A DNA stretch of 60,882 nt, from the NCBI GenBank assembly GCA_002342805.1, contig DDQW01000059.1, forward strand, positions 1-60,882. Direction: 5' to 3'. The notes beneath the pieces were generated by a model, which searched no databases, had not been told where the DNA came from, and saw nothing but the letters and a program-made list of their open reading frames with translations. Source of the stretch: Clostridiales bacterium UBA2432 (GTDB lineage: Bacteria > Bacillota > Clostridia > Lachnospirales > Vallitaleaceae). Position numbers and translations under genes: made by a program. How positions within the stretch are numbered: position 1 is the first letter of the stretch; each line of letters begins with the position of its first letter. This document shows positions 18,082 to 27,407 of the stretch, piece by piece.

Positions 18082-18423
18082 ATGAAATTTGTTGTTTCAC
18101 TAAAAAAAACGAATGAGTTTAAAAAAGTCTATAATCATCATCACTCAAAAGCGAATCGATTATTTATAATGTATAGTATGAAAAATGATTGTGAAGATAT
18201 TCGATTAGGTATATCGGTAAGTAAAAAAGTTGGGAATAGTGTTGTTAGACATCGAATGACGCGTTTAGTTCGCGAAGTACTTCGTTTGAATCAACAAAAC
18301 GTAGTTAAAGGCTATGATATTATTATCGTCGTAAGGCCATCTGCAAAAGAATTTGGATATAAGGAATTTGAAAGTGGTATTATTCATCTGTTAAAACTCC
18401 ATAAATTATGGTTGGAGAATTAA
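18082..18423 (+). CDS. rnpA: ribonuclease P protein component
   Basis: The 113-residue protein cofactor of RNase P, which assists the catalytic RNA in trimming tRNA 5' leaders. The conserved RNA-binding block reads RLGISVSKKVGNSVVRHRMT and continues RLVREVLR. The usual RNR motif is RHR here, a variant found in other Clostridia. AAGGAAAAG precedes the ATG. Its position after rpmH is standard. Confidence 0.96.
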   Translation: MKFVVSLKKTNEFKKVYNHHHSKANRLFIMYSMKNDCEDIRLGISVSKKVGNSVVRHRMTRLVREVLRLNQQNVVKGYDIIIVVRPSAKEFGYKEFESGIIHLLKLHKLWLEN

Positions 18424-18461
18424 ACCAAATATTAAAATAGTATGAAAGCGACATCAATCGA

Positions 18462-18490
18462 TTGTTAAAGTGCGTGTTTTCAGTTATAAT
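18462..18490 (+). promoter_or_regulatory. sigma-A promoter of yidD-yidC-jag
   Basis: TTGTTA (18462-18467), a 17-nt spacer and TATAAT (18485-18490), just downstream of the rnpA stop and about 47 nt upstream of yidD. Confidence 0.7.
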
Positions 18491-18543
18491 AATATCAGTG
18501 TGTTAATAATGTTAGAATAGATTGAATTAGGAAGATGATAGTG

Positions 18544-18807
18544 ATGGTGAATTTCTTTAATAAGATACTAAAAAACGGATTAAAATCGTTGGCAATTCTT
18601 TTTGTGAAATTTTATCGAAAGTACATTTCACCGATGAAACAGCCATCATGTATATATATACCATCTTGTTCCAGTTATTCTCTAGAAGCATTAGAAAGAT
18701 ATGGATTTATTAAAGGCAGTTATTTGTCTATTCGAAGGATCATACGATGCAATCCCTTATCAAAAGGTGGATATGATCCTGTACCTTACAAGGAGGAAAA
18801 AGGATAA
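18544..18807 (+). CDS. yidD: membrane protein insertion efficiency factor YidD
   Basis: An 87-residue haemolytic-family (DUF37) protein. The motif YRKYISPMKQPSCIYIPSCS, followed by SYSLEALERYGFIKG and RIIRCNPLSKGGYDPVP, is diagnostic, including the conserved cysteines. It has an amphipathic membrane-associated N-terminus and assists YidC-dependent insertion. I start at 18544 because AGGAAG lies nine bases upstream; the earlier ATG at 18535 abuts that site. Its stop overlaps the yidC start by one base. Confidence 0.94.
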   Translation: MVNFFNKILKNGLKSLAILFVKFYRKYISPMKQPSCIYIPSCSSYSLEALERYGFIKGSYLSIRRIIRCNPLSKGGYDPVPYKEEKG

Positions 18808-19802
18808 TGGTTTCATCAATACAGTTTTTTTTGACACAATCATCAACCCCAATTATTGGAGATATAGCTAGATTTTTTGGGTTTTTAATGGATGGGATTT
18901 ACAATTTTTTCGGAAGTAATTTTGGTATTTATTCATTAGGATTAAGTATTATCGTATTTACCATTATTACACGATTATTAATGTTGCCCCTTGCATTTAA
19001 GCAACAAAAATCAATGAAAGAAATGCAGGTTATTCAACCTGAGATTAAACGAATTCAGGACAAATATAAGAATAAGAAGGATCAAGAATCACAACAAAAA
19101 ATGCAAGCTGAACTATCCGCATTATATCAACAACATGGCGTTAATCCATTTGGTGGATGCTTACCATTGTTGATCCAAATGCCAATTATTTTCTCTTTAT
19201 TTAGTGTATTGAGAAATATTCCTGCTTATATTGATAATATAAAAGTATACTATATAAATATAGCAAATTATATCTACGAAGTGCCAAATTATGGTGAAAA
19301 AATGACGTCCATTATTGAAGACTCTTCAATTATTGTAAAAGATTTTGATCCAACAGTTTTAGATAAAGTTATTGATTTTTTATATCAATTTCAAACCGTA
19401 ACGTGGCAAAAGTTTTATGAAGTTTTTCCTACGATCCAAGATCAAGTAGCTGCTCAAGTGGTAGAGTTAACAAATATATATTCCATGTTCGGTATTAATC
19501 TTGCCGATAAACCGGATATGATGTCGGTTGGTGTATTAATTCCTGTACTAAACGTTGTTGTTCAATTCTTTGTAACACAAACGTCTATGGCTCAAAATGC
19601 CAAGAAAAATGATGGTCCAAGCACACAGGCAGAACAAACGAATAAAACAATGATGTATACAATGCCTTTAGTTTCAGGTTTCTTCGCAATGACATTACCT
19701 GCAGGACTTGGTTTATATTGGTTAATCGGTAGTTTATTCCAATTTGTACAGCAATTAATTATTAATAAGCATGTTCACAATGATGCACCAGATAAGAAGT
19801 AA
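18807..19802 (+). CDS. yidC: membrane protein insertase YidC/SpoIIIJ family
   Basis: A 331-residue Oxa1/YidC/Alb3 insertase. The core has five hydrophobic segments: YSLGLSIIVFTIITRLLMLP with the conserved arginine in the groove, then GGCLPLLIQMPIIFSLFSVL, the segment starting VGVLIPVLNVVVQFFV, and two C-terminal helices (PLVSGFFAMTLPAGLGLYW). There is no lipobox cysteine, unlike Bacillus SpoIIIJ. It overlaps yidD and is followed 19 bases on by jag, the usual insertase operon. Confidence 0.95.
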   Translation: MVSSIQFFLTQSSTPIIGDIARFFGFLMDGIYNFFGSNFGIYSLGLSIIVFTIITRLLMLPLAFKQQKSMKEMQVIQPEIKRIQDKYKNKKDQESQQKMQAELSALYQQHGVNPFGGCLPLLIQMPIIFSLFSVLRNIPAYIDNIKVYYINIANYIYEVPNYGEKMTSIIEDSSIIVKDFDPTVLDKVIDFLYQFQTVTWQKFYEVFPTIQDQVAAQVVELTNIYSMFGINLADKPDMMSVGVLIPVLNVVVQFFVTQTSMAQNAKKNDGPSTQAEQTNKTMMYTMPLVSGFFAMTLPAGLGLYWLIGSLFQFVQQLIINKHVHNDAPDKK

Positions 19803-19821
19803 ATAATGGAGGGAAAATAGT

Positions 19822-20451
19822 ATGAATGTCGTAGAAAAATCGGGCAGAACAGTTGATGATGCGATTACAGAAGCATTAATTGAATTAGGAGCGACAAGTG
19901 ATGAAGTCGAAATCGAAATTCTTGAAAAAGCGCCTAGTGGACTATTTGGATTATTTAGTAATAAGCAAGCAAGAGTCAAGGTAACAAAGAAATCGAATCT
20001 TGCAGATGTCGCCGCTGAATTTCTTAAGAATGTATTTCATGAAATGGAATTAGATGTACAAATTAAAATTGAAGTTGATGAAAAAAATAATATGGATATT
20101 GAACTTAGTGGAGATAACATGGGAGTTCTCATAGGAAAAAGAGGACAAACATTAGATTCCTTACAATATTTAATTAGTTTAGTTGTGAATAAAGAATCTG
20201 ATCATTATGTTCGTATTAAATTAGATACAGAAAATTATCGTGAACGCCGTAAAGAAACACTCGAATCATTAGCAAATAACTTAGCAAATAAAGTCAAAAA
20301 GACGGGGCGTAAATTTACTCTAGAGCCTATGAATCCTTATGAACGAAGAATTATTCATTCAACACTGCAAAACAACAAATTTGTAGAGACACATAGTGAA
20401 GGTGAAGAACCGCATCGTAAGGTTGTTATTATTCCTTCAAAGAAGAAATAA
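19822..20451 (+). CDS. khpB: RNA-binding protein Jag/KhpB (Jag-N, KH, R3H)
   Basis: A 209-residue protein. The Jag-N domain (residues 1-52) ends in the KAPSGLFGLFSNKQARVKV motif. A KH domain follows, with the GXXG-like loop IGKRGQTLDSLQ, then an R3H domain with RRIIH. Jag/KhpB (EloR) pairs with KhpA and affects cell elongation and small-RNA binding in Firmicutes. It is co-transcribed with yidC and ends at a strong terminator. Confidence 0.95.
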   Translation: MNVVEKSGRTVDDAITEALIELGATSDEVEIEILEKAPSGLFGLFSNKQARVKVTKKSNLADVAAEFLKNVFHEMELDVQIKIEVDEKNNMDIELSGDNMGVLIGKRGQTLDSLQYLISLVVNKESDHYVRIKLDTENYRERRKETLESLANNLANKVKKTGRKFTLEPMNPYERRIIHSTLQNNKFVETHSEGEEPHRKVVIIPSKKK

Positions 20452-20459
20452 CATAAGTC

Positions 20460-20489
20460 AAAAGCCCAAGCTTGTCTGTTTGGGCTTTT
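20460..20489 (+). terminator. terminator after jag
   Basis: A perfect 10-bp stem (AAAAGCCCAA with TTGGGCTTTT), a 10-nt loop and the T run within the 3' arm. It separates jag from mnmE. Confidence 0.85.
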
Positions 20490-20528
20490 ATGCTTTTTAG
20501 CGTTTCCGGTCGAATAAGGAGTAACAGT

Positions 20529-21911
20529 ATGTTAAATGATACAATTGCAGCAATTTCAACGCCATTATCTTCAGCAGGTATAGGTATTATACGAATATCA
20601 GGTGATGATGCCCTTGAAATTATTCAATCAATTTTTAAACCGAAAAAAAAGTTAAATTATGAGAAAATTATCAGCCATACCTTACGTTATGGTTATATTA
20701 TAGATCCTGAATACGAGCGCATTCTTGATGAAGTTCTCGTTACATTTATGTTAAATCCAAATACATATACATGTGAAGATATTGTTGAAATCAACTGCCA
20801 CGGTGGACTTGTTGTCATGCAAAGTATCCTGTCATTAGTCCTTCGTAGGGGAGCTCGTATGGCAGAACCCGGGGAATTTACAAAACGCGCTTTTTTGAAT
20901 GGACGTATTGATTTATCTCAAGCAGAAGCTGTCATGGATATTATACATTCAAAAACTGAATTGGCATTAAATGCTTCGGTTAAGCAACTTGAAGGAAGTG
21001 TAAAGAAAGAAATTGATGAGCTTAATGAAGAAGTTTTGTCCTTGATCGCGCATGTGGAGGCATCCATTGATTATCCCGAGTATGATGTGGAAGAGCTTGA
21101 ATTTTCTAAAGTGAAAGAACAATGTCAAGTTATTAAAGGTCGAATTGATAAATTAATTCGAAGTTATGACCATGGTCGCATTATTCGTGAAGGAATCAAA
21201 ACGGTAATTGTCGGTCGACCCAATGTAGGAAAATCATCTTTACTTAATGCCTTACTTAAGGAACAACGTGCCATCGTTACCGAAGTTCCGGGAACAACCC
21301 GTGATTCACTAGAAGAATATATGAATGTCCATGGAATACCCTTAAAACTCATTGACACAGCGGGGATTCGAATAACCGAGGATATTGTTGAAAAAATCGG
21401 GGTTAATAAGTCAAAAGAGCTTATTGCACAGGCAGATCTTGTCCTTTATGTTATCGATTCTTCCGAAGCCTTAACGACAGAAGATGATGCAATTATGGAC
21501 TTAATCAATAATCAAAAAGTTATTATTTTAATGAATAAAAGTGATTTAAATCAACACGTTAAAAAGGAGCATTTAAAAGAGCATTTGCAGTCAGCTTCCA
21601 TTATTGAAACATCTGCAGTTTCATATGAAGGTTTAGATCAATTAGAACAAGAAATCAAGGATCAATTTATGACAGGGCAGATTAGTTCTAATGACGAGAC
21701 CGTTATCCATAATGTTCGACATAAACAAAGTCTTGAAAAGGCATATAATAGTATAGACCAAGTCATGGAGTCTATTGATATGGGAATGCCTGAGGATTGT
21801 TGGGCTATTGATCTTCATAATGTTTATGAAGCATTTGGTGAAGTTACCGGGAATCATGTGACAGAGGATGTTATTTCACAGATTTTTAGTCAATTTTGTC
21901 TTGGAAAATAA
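20529..21911 (+). CDS. mnmE: tRNA modification GTPase MnmE
   Basis: A 460-residue GTPase that, with MnmG, makes the 5-carboxymethylaminomethyl group on U34 of certain tRNAs. The N-terminal folate-binding domain starts MLNDTIAAISTP. The G domain has G1 GRPNVGKSS, G3 DTAGI and G4 NKSD. The C-terminus is FCLGK, containing the catalytic cysteine motif. An upstream extension is open through the terminator, but the ATG at 20529 has AAGGAG eight bases ahead. mnmG follows 10 bases after the stop. Confidence 0.96.
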   Translation: MLNDTIAAISTPLSSAGIGIIRISGDDALEIIQSIFKPKKKLNYEKIISHTLRYGYIIDPEYERILDEVLVTFMLNPNTYTCEDIVEINCHGGLVVMQSILSLVLRRGARMAEPGEFTKRAFLNGRIDLSQAEAVMDIIHSKTELALNASVKQLEGSVKKEIDELNEEVLSLIAHVEASIDYPEYDVEELEFSKVKEQCQVIKGRIDKLIRSYDHGRIIREGIKTVIVGRPNVGKSSLLNALLKEQRAIVTEVPGTTRDSLEEYMNVHGIPLKLIDTAGIRITEDIVEKIGVNKSKELIAQADLVLYVIDSSEALTTEDDAIMDLINNQKVIILMNKSDLNQHVKKEHLKEHLQSASIIETSAVSYEGLDQLEQEIKDQFMTGQISSNDETVIHNVRHKQSLEKAYNSIDQVMESIDMGMPEDCWAIDLHNVYEAFGEVTGNHVTEDVISQIFSQFCLGK

Positions 21912-21921
21912 GGAGAAAGCA

Positions 21922-23826
21922 ATGAATTATATTGAAAATACTGTTGATGTCATTGTTATCGGTGGTGGACATGCCGGATGTGAAGCTGCTTTAGCCAGTG
22001 CACGATTAGGGATGAAAACTGTTGTCTTTGCCATTAATTTAGATAGTATAGCGATGATGCCATGTAATCCAAACATCGGAGGTACATCCAAAGGCCATTT
22101 GGTTCGAGAAATTGATGCACTCGGTGGTCAGATGGGTAAAAATATTGATAAGACATATATCCAATCACGCATGCTTAACACGGCCAAAGGTCCGGCGGTA
22201 CATTCATTAAGGGCGCAAGCAGATAAACATCAGTACTCCCAAACCATGAAGCGTACATTAGAAAATCAAGAAAATCTATTAATCCGACAAAATGAAGTGA
22301 CAGAAATTCTTGTTGAAGATCAGCGCGTTGTCGGTGTAAAAATTGTATCCGGATTAATTTATAAAGCAAAAGCGATTATTATAGCAACAGGAACATATTT
22401 GAAAGCACGATGTATCTATGGTGATGTTAGTATTTATAGTGGACCCAATGGACTTCAAGCAGCTAATTATCTAACAGAATCATTGCGAAATCTAGGTATA
22501 GAAATTTATCGATTTAAAACAGGTACACCTGCGCGTGTCGATAAAAAAACATTGGATTTTTCAAAAATGGAAGAACAAAAAGGCGACAAAAATGTTGTTC
22601 CATTTTCATTTACCAATACTCCAGAGGACATTTATCGTGAGCAAATATCGTGTTGGTTAACCTATACAAATAATCGGACACATGATATTATTCGTGATAA
22701 TCTTCATCGTTCTCCTCTCTATGGTGGTGAGATTAGCGGAACAGGTCCAAGATATTGTCCTTCCATTGAAGATAAAGTTGTTCGATTTAGCGATAAAGAA
22801 AGGCACCAGGTTTTTCTTGAGCCAGAAGCAGAATATACAAATGAAATGTATGTACAGGGAATGTCAAGTTCCTTGCCGGAAGATGTACAAAAAGAGATGC
22901 TTCGTACATTACCGGGACTTGAGAATGTTGAAATTATGCGTACTGCATATGCGATTGAATATGATTGTATTAATCCCTTACAATTAAAGTCAACACTCGA
23001 ATTTAAATCCATTGAAGGTTTATTTAGTGCAGGTCAGTTTAATGGAAGCTCAGGTTATGAAGAAGCAGCGGCACAGGGGCTTGTTGCAGGTATTAATGCA
23101 GCCTTACGAATAAAAGGTGAAGAACCTATTATTATTGATCGTTCTGAAGCCTATATAGGTGTACTTATTGATGATTTGGTAACAAAAGGCACTAATGAAC
23201 CCTATCGTATGATGACCTCAAGAGCTGAATATCGCTTATTATTACGTCAAGACAATGCGGATTTACGCTTAACAGAAACCGGATATAAGGTTGGCCTAAT
23301 TGATGAAGAACGCTATGAAAAATTCTCAACCAAGCGCGCATCTATTGAAAGTGAAATACAAAGACTGTCAAAAACAATTGTTGGAACCACTGATGAAGTT
23401 CAACACTTATTAGATGAATTTGATTCTACACCAATTCGTTCAGGAGTATCATTAAAAGAGCTACTCAAGCGTCCGGAGATAAGCTACCAGAATATTGGTC
23501 TTATTGATAAAAATAGACCGGATTTACCTGCGGATGTTATTGAACAAGTTGAAATACAAATCAAATATGAAGGTTATATCAATCGTCAAAAAAAACAAGT
23601 TCAGCAGTTTGAAAAGTTAGAAAAAAAATTAATTCCTGAAGGGGTTGACTATGCAAAAATAAAGAGTTTACGAATTGAAGCGATTCAAAAACTCGAAAAA
23701 ATTCAACCCAGATCTGTCGGACAAGCTTCACGTATATCAGGTGTTTCGCCAGCGGATATTTCTGTTTTATTAGTTTTTTTAGAACAGTACTATCGTCAAC
23801 AAAACATGGACAGACAGGAGGACTAG
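21922..23826 (+). CDS. mnmG: tRNA uridine-5-carboxymethylaminomethyl modification enzyme MnmG
   Basis: A 634-residue FAD protein, partner of MnmE. The dinucleotide-binding motif is VIGGGHAGCEAALA near the N-terminus. The family blocks CNPNIGGTSKGHLVREIDALGG (split), RYCPSIEDK and GSSGYEEAAAQGL are present. I start at 21922, after AAGGAGAAAG; the longer frame overlaps mnmE. It is followed within seven bases by rsmG. Confidence 0.97.
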   Translation: MNYIENTVDVIVIGGGHAGCEAALASARLGMKTVVFAINLDSIAMMPCNPNIGGTSKGHLVREIDALGGQMGKNIDKTYIQSRMLNTAKGPAVHSLRAQADKHQYSQTMKRTLENQENLLIRQNEVTEILVEDQRVVGVKIVSGLIYKAKAIIIATGTYLKARCIYGDVSIYSGPNGLQAANYLTESLRNLGIEIYRFKTGTPARVDKKTLDFSKMEEQKGDKNVVPFSFTNTPEDIYREQISCWLTYTNNRTHDIIRDNLHRSPLYGGEISGTGPRYCPSIEDKVVRFSDKERHQVFLEPEAEYTNEMYVQGMSSSLPEDVQKEMLRTLPGLENVEIMRTAYAIEYDCINPLQLKSTLEFKSIEGLFSAGQFNGSSGYEEAAAQGLVAGINAALRIKGEEPIIIDRSEAYIGVLIDDLVTKGTNEPYRMMTSRAEYRLLLRQDNADLRLTETGYKVGLIDEERYEKFSTKRASIESEIQRLSKTIVGTTDEVQHLLDEFDSTPIRSGVSLKELLKRPEISYQNIGLIDKNRPDLPADVIEQVEIQIKYEGYINRQKKQVQQFEKLEKKLIPEGVDYAKIKSLRIEAIQKLEKIQPRSVGQASRISGVSPADISVLLVFLEQYYRQQNMDRQED

Positions 23827-23832
23827 GACGAA

Positions 23833-24570
23833 ATGAACTGGAAAACGATTATTATTAAACAACTTCAAGATCCATTAAAGACCTTAAATATTGTTTTAAA
23901 CGCACATCAGGAAGAACAAATATGTAAGTATTATGAAAAGTTGAAAGAGTGGAATTCGGTTATGAATTTAACCGCAATTGTTGATGAAGTTGAATTTGCA
24001 ACAAAGCACATTATCGATAGTATCGCCTTGGCAAAATATATCGATATATTTCAAATTAATACGATAATTGATATAGGAACTGGTGCTGGACTTCCTGGTA
24101 TACCATTAAAAATCTTTTTCCCACATATTGAGATTACCCTTGTTGATTCATTAAATAAGCGTATTAATTTTTTGAATGAAGTTATTAGGGATCTAGAATT
24201 GAAAGATACAGTTGCCATTCATGGACGTGCTGAAGAATTGGGACGTGATCTCGATTATCGTGAATACTATGATTGTTGTGTATCAAGAGCGGTAAGTCAG
24301 TTACCGGTTCTAAGTGAGTATTGCATACCGTTTGTCAAAGTTGGCGGATCTTTTATTGCATATAAATCGGTGAATTCAGATGAAGAAATCGAAGCATCCG
24401 AGTACGCGATTGAAGTACTCGGTGGAAAGATTCTAAAGATTGAAGATATTGATTTGCTAGACGGAGATATGCCTCGTCGATTTGTAATGATTGATAAAAT
24501 TGTCGAGACACCGGAGCGATATCCTAGACGAGCCGGTGTTCCACAGAAAAAACCGTTAATGAAGTCTTAA
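23833..24570 (+). CDS. rsmG: 16S rRNA (guanine-527-N7) methyltransferase RsmG
   Basis: A 245-residue methyltransferase with the SAM-binding motif DIGTGAGLPGIPLKI and the N-terminal block KLKEWNSVMNLTAI typical of RsmG/GidB. A VSRAVSQLPVLSEYC motif lies further on. GGAGG lies 11 bases ahead of the ATG. It closes the mnmE-mnmG-rsmG cluster. In many Firmicutes noc or parA would follow directly; here four other genes come first. Confidence 0.96.
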   Translation: MNWKTIIIKQLQDPLKTLNIVLNAHQEEQICKYYEKLKEWNSVMNLTAIVDEVEFATKHIIDSIALAKYIDIFQINTIIDIGTGAGLPGIPLKIFFPHIEITLVDSLNKRINFLNEVIRDLELKDTVAIHGRAEELGRDLDYREYYDCCVSRAVSQLPVLSEYCIPFVKVGGSFIAYKSVNSDEEIEASEYAIEVLGGKILKIEDIDLLDGDMPRRFVMIDKIVETPERYPRRAGVPQKKPLMKS

Positions 24571-24586
24571 GTAGGGAGCGTTGTTT

Positions 24587-25045
24587 ATGATTATTGCAGA
24601 AATGGTTCATGGTTTGGATGGACTCGATATTCAATATAAAATACGTGATGAAGTTTTCACTGAAGAGCAAGGAATTTCAAAAGAAACTAGTCATGACAAA
24701 TATGATTCGATTTGTCATCATGTCATTGTATCCGAGGATAAAGTACCCATTGGAACCGGACGAATTATAAATATTGAGCAAAAAAATGCTCTTTTAATTG
24801 GACGTATTGCAGTGTTAAAGAGTCATAGGGGCCAAGGCATTGGTGATTTAATTGTACGTAAACTTGTTTGTTATGGTTTTGACCAGGGAGTAGAACGTGT
24901 TGAAGTACATTCCCAATTATATGCCATTGATTTTTACAAAAAAATTGGATTTGAACCTTATGGATCGATTTACAAAGAATCGGGTCTTGATCACATCAGT
25001 ATGTATATTACACAAGACATGTTCAAGAAACCGTGTAATCATTAG
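24587..25045 (+). CDS. GNAT family N-acetyltransferase
   Basis: A 152-residue acetyltransferase fold with the acetyl-CoA-binding motif RGQGIGDLIV. The N-terminal block IRDEVFTEEQGIS is typical of ElaA/YjcF-like GNAT proteins. The C-terminal FYKKIGFEPYGSIY is the usual GNAT end. I start at ATG 24587, eight bases after AGGGAG, rather than at the TTG two codons earlier. Its substrate cannot be predicted. It sits 16 bases after rsmG and may be co-transcribed with it; a strong bidirectional terminator follows. Confidence 0.85.
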   Translation: MIIAEMVHGLDGLDIQYKIRDEVFTEEQGISKETSHDKYDSICHHVIVSEDKVPIGTGRIINIEQKNALLIGRIAVLKSHRGQGIGDLIVRKLVCYGFDQGVERVEVHSQLYAIDFYKKIGFEPYGSIYKESGLDHISMYITQDMFKKPCNH

Positions 25046-25051
25046 TAATCA

Positions 25052-25083
25052 AAAAGCAGTATACATAAATGTATACTGCTTTT
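25052..25083. terminator. bidirectional terminator between convergent genes
   Basis: A 14-15 bp perfect stem (AAAAGCAGTATACA pairing with TGTATACTGCTTTT) with a tiny loop. A and T runs on the two sides let it serve both the GNAT gene and the hydrolase gene. Confidence 0.88.
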
Positions 25084-25085
25084 AC

Positions 25086-26027
25086 CTAGTCAAGTAAAAA
25101 AAGTTCGATAGTGTCACACGTTGCATATGGATTTTCAATATGCGGAAAGTTCGAAGAATTTTTTATCGTGGCACATTCAATAGAAGGATTAATTGTTGTA
25201 TATTGTTTTTCAATTGTTTTTACATCGTAATCGCGATTAATTCCGTTAATAATATATAAACAACGATCTGACTTATCTAAAATGTTTTTTAAATCCAAAT
25301 TAAGATAATTACATAAACTTGAAGCAAAGGCATACCTAATACGTGTATCTTCATTATGTGCATTATAATAAAATTGTTCTATGTAAGGTGAAAGTATATT
25401 CATTTTATTTTTTATGTTAAATTGATAATTAAACATATATTTACTGTTAAGAAGATTATATAGTGTTGTACCTATAAAAGGAGTTTCAAGGAGATATTTC
25501 AAGGTATAATTTTTTTTGGAAGGATTCATGGCAGTCTTAGGAAGGTTCGTTGGGTTGATCATAATACACTTTCTTACGAGTTCATTCGTCTGGTGCGATG
25601 CAAATAATGCAAAAATATGACTATTTCCTGAAGTAATAATATCGACATGTGTTTGATTTATAATTTCAGTAATAAAATCATGAATTAATTGTACATATAA
25701 ATAAGCTGTGTAGGTGATATTTGCTTTTTCTGAATAACCGAAGCCGAGTAAATCAATGACAAATACTTCGTGTTTTTTTGATAATTGATGCATGATACGC
25801 TCATATTCAATGGAAGATGTTCCCGTAAATGTATCGTGAATTAATAGCAATGGTGAACCGGATCCAAGTTGGCGATAGCTTACTGAACCAAATTTCCAGT
25901 TATATACCTTATATTGTCGTTCTTTTGCTTGAAGCTTTTCTTTTGACTTTTTAAACAGGTGATTATTGAATATATGAATCGATAAAGCAGATATTGCTAA
26001 TGGAATAATCCAATGATTTTTTTTCAT
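25086..26027 (-). CDS. membrane-anchored alpha/beta hydrolase
   Basis: A 313-residue protein. An N-terminal hydrophobic anchor (residues 5-21) precedes an alpha/beta-hydrolase fold: the oxyanion strand GSPLLLIHD, VIDLLGFGYSEK, and a nucleophile elbow GNSHI with serine 136. The last position of the usual GxSxG is isoleucine. A candidate acid is in INRDYDV, and the histidine is in NFPHIENP near the C-terminus. It could be an esterase, lipase or haloperoxidase-like enzyme; the substrate is unknown. It is the only minus-strand gene in the rpmH-parB stretch. Confidence 0.8.
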   Translation of the reverse strand: MKKNHWIIPLAISALSIHIFNNHLFKKSKEKLQAKERQYKVYNWKFGSVSYRQLGSGSPLLLIHDTFTGTSSIEYERIMHQLSKKHEVFVIDLLGFGYSEKANITYTAYLYVQLIHDFITEIINQTHVDIITSGNSHIFALFASHQTNELVRKCIMINPTNLPKTAMNPSKKNYTLKYLLETPFIGTTLYNLLNSKYMFNYQFNIKNKMNILSPYIEQFYYNAHNEDTRIRYAFASSLCNYLNLDLKNILDKSDRCLYIINGINRDYDVKTIEKQYTTINPSIECATIKNSSNFPHIENPYATCDTIELFLLD

Positions 26028-26158
26028 GTAATGTACCTCCTAATAATAACAATTTCTTTATGTTTATTATGACGTAAAATTCATGAAATTACAACTATAG
26101 AATTTACGCAGTAGATATAAATGTAGTTTTATAGGTAGGTTGTCCTAGTAGGAAATAC

Positions 26159-26188
26159 TTGTATACACTAGGTATTTAATGCTATAAT
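26159..26188 (+). promoter_or_regulatory. promoter of degS-degU
   Basis: TTGTAT (26159-26164), an 18-nt spacer and TATAAT (26183-26188), about 30 nt upstream of the degS ATG. Confidence 0.55.
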
Positions 26189-26217
26189 TAAGTATATTTG
26201 ACAAAGGATGTAAATCT

Positions 26218-27396
26218 ATGGAAAAGGCTAGGAATCTTAAAGAAAATAAACGGCTTGACGAGATTATTGACTCTACAATTATTTCCATCCAGCAAAGTAG
26301 TACAGAGATTAAGGAAATAAGTCACTTTGCAAAAAAGGAGTACCAAGAACTTGAAGACGAATTTTTGAAACTTCGAATTGAAGCGAGTGAATTAATTGAT
26401 CGTGTTGAGAAGTTGGATCGTGAATATCGAATTAGTAAATCAAAGTTAATTATTGTTAATAAAAATTATGATAATTATTCAGAAGAAGAAATGAAAAGGA
26501 TTTATGATAAAACAGATCATTTACGGGTTCAATTAGTTCTTGAGCGAGAGCGAGAGATGAATATTGTTAAACGGCGTAATGAATTAGAATTACATTTGAA
26601 ATCTGTAAGAAATATTGTCGATAAAGCAGATAAAGTATCTAATGATTTTGAGTTGGTTCATAATATGTTACATGGCAATTTAAAAGATTTAACAGAGCAT
26701 ATTGGTCAGTTCAAAAGTGAACGATTATTGGGTTATCGAATTATTCATGCTCAGGAAGAAGAACGACAACGAATTGCACGAGAGTTACATGATGGTCCGG
26801 CACAAAGCTTGAGTAATATTAGTTTTAAAGCTGAGATATGTTTAAAGCTTGTCGACAAGGATATTGCTAAAGCTAAGCTTGAATTGCAGACATTGAAAGG
26901 TCGTATTCATGAAACAATTGAGGAAACGCGTGAATTAATCTATAATTTAAGACCAATGTCAATTGATGATTTAGGATTAGTTCCGACATTAGAAAGATAT
27001 ATTGATCAAGTTGAGTCTGTTAATGACTTTTCTATACAATTAAATATTGAATATCAAGATGGTTTAAAAATAGAAAATATTCCTAAAATCAATTCATTGA
27101 CATTATTTAGAATTGTGCAGGAGTCATTAAATAATATTCAAAAGTATGCGGATGCAGACGAAATAATCATAAACCTAATATTAAACAATCAATATACAGA
27201 GATAAGCATTGATGATAACGGATGTGGGTTTGATGTAGCACAGATTAAAACGGATTCCTTAGCACATACAGGGCTGGGAGTTTCAATTATGAGAGAGAGA
27301 GTGAATTTATTGGCAGGACAGTTTGACCTTTCTTCAAAGTTAGGTCAAGGAACGCGTGTATTTGCAAGATTGCCGATAAACAGGGAGAGAAGTTAG
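26218..27396 (+). CDS. degS: cytoplasmic sensor histidine kinase, DegS type
   Basis: A 392-residue kinase without membrane segments. A long coiled-coil sensor region (about residues 25-170) is followed by a HisKA_3 dimerisation domain with phospho-acceptor H191 (ARELHDGPAQSLSN) and a GHKL ATPase domain (DDNGCGFDV, then TGLGVSIMRERV). This architecture and the DegU partner immediately downstream match Bacillus DegS, which controls exoenzymes, competence and motility. The targets here are unknown. Confidence 0.88.
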   Translation: MEKARNLKENKRLDEIIDSTIISIQQSSTEIKEISHFAKKEYQELEDEFLKLRIEASELIDRVEKLDREYRISKSKLIIVNKNYDNYSEEEMKRIYDKTDHLRVQLVLEREREMNIVKRRNELELHLKSVRNIVDKADKVSNDFELVHNMLHGNLKDLTEHIGQFKSERLLGYRIIHAQEEERQRIARELHDGPAQSLSNISFKAEICLKLVDKDIAKAKLELQTLKGRIHETIEETRELIYNLRPMSIDDLGLVPTLERYIDQVESVNDFSIQLNIEYQDGLKIENIPKINSLTLFRIVQESLNNIQKYADADEIIINLILNNQYTEISIDDNGCGFDVAQIKTDSLAHTGLGVSIMRERVNLLAGQFDLSSKLGQGTRVFARLPINRERS

Positions 27397-27407
27397 GAGG
27401 AGTTATA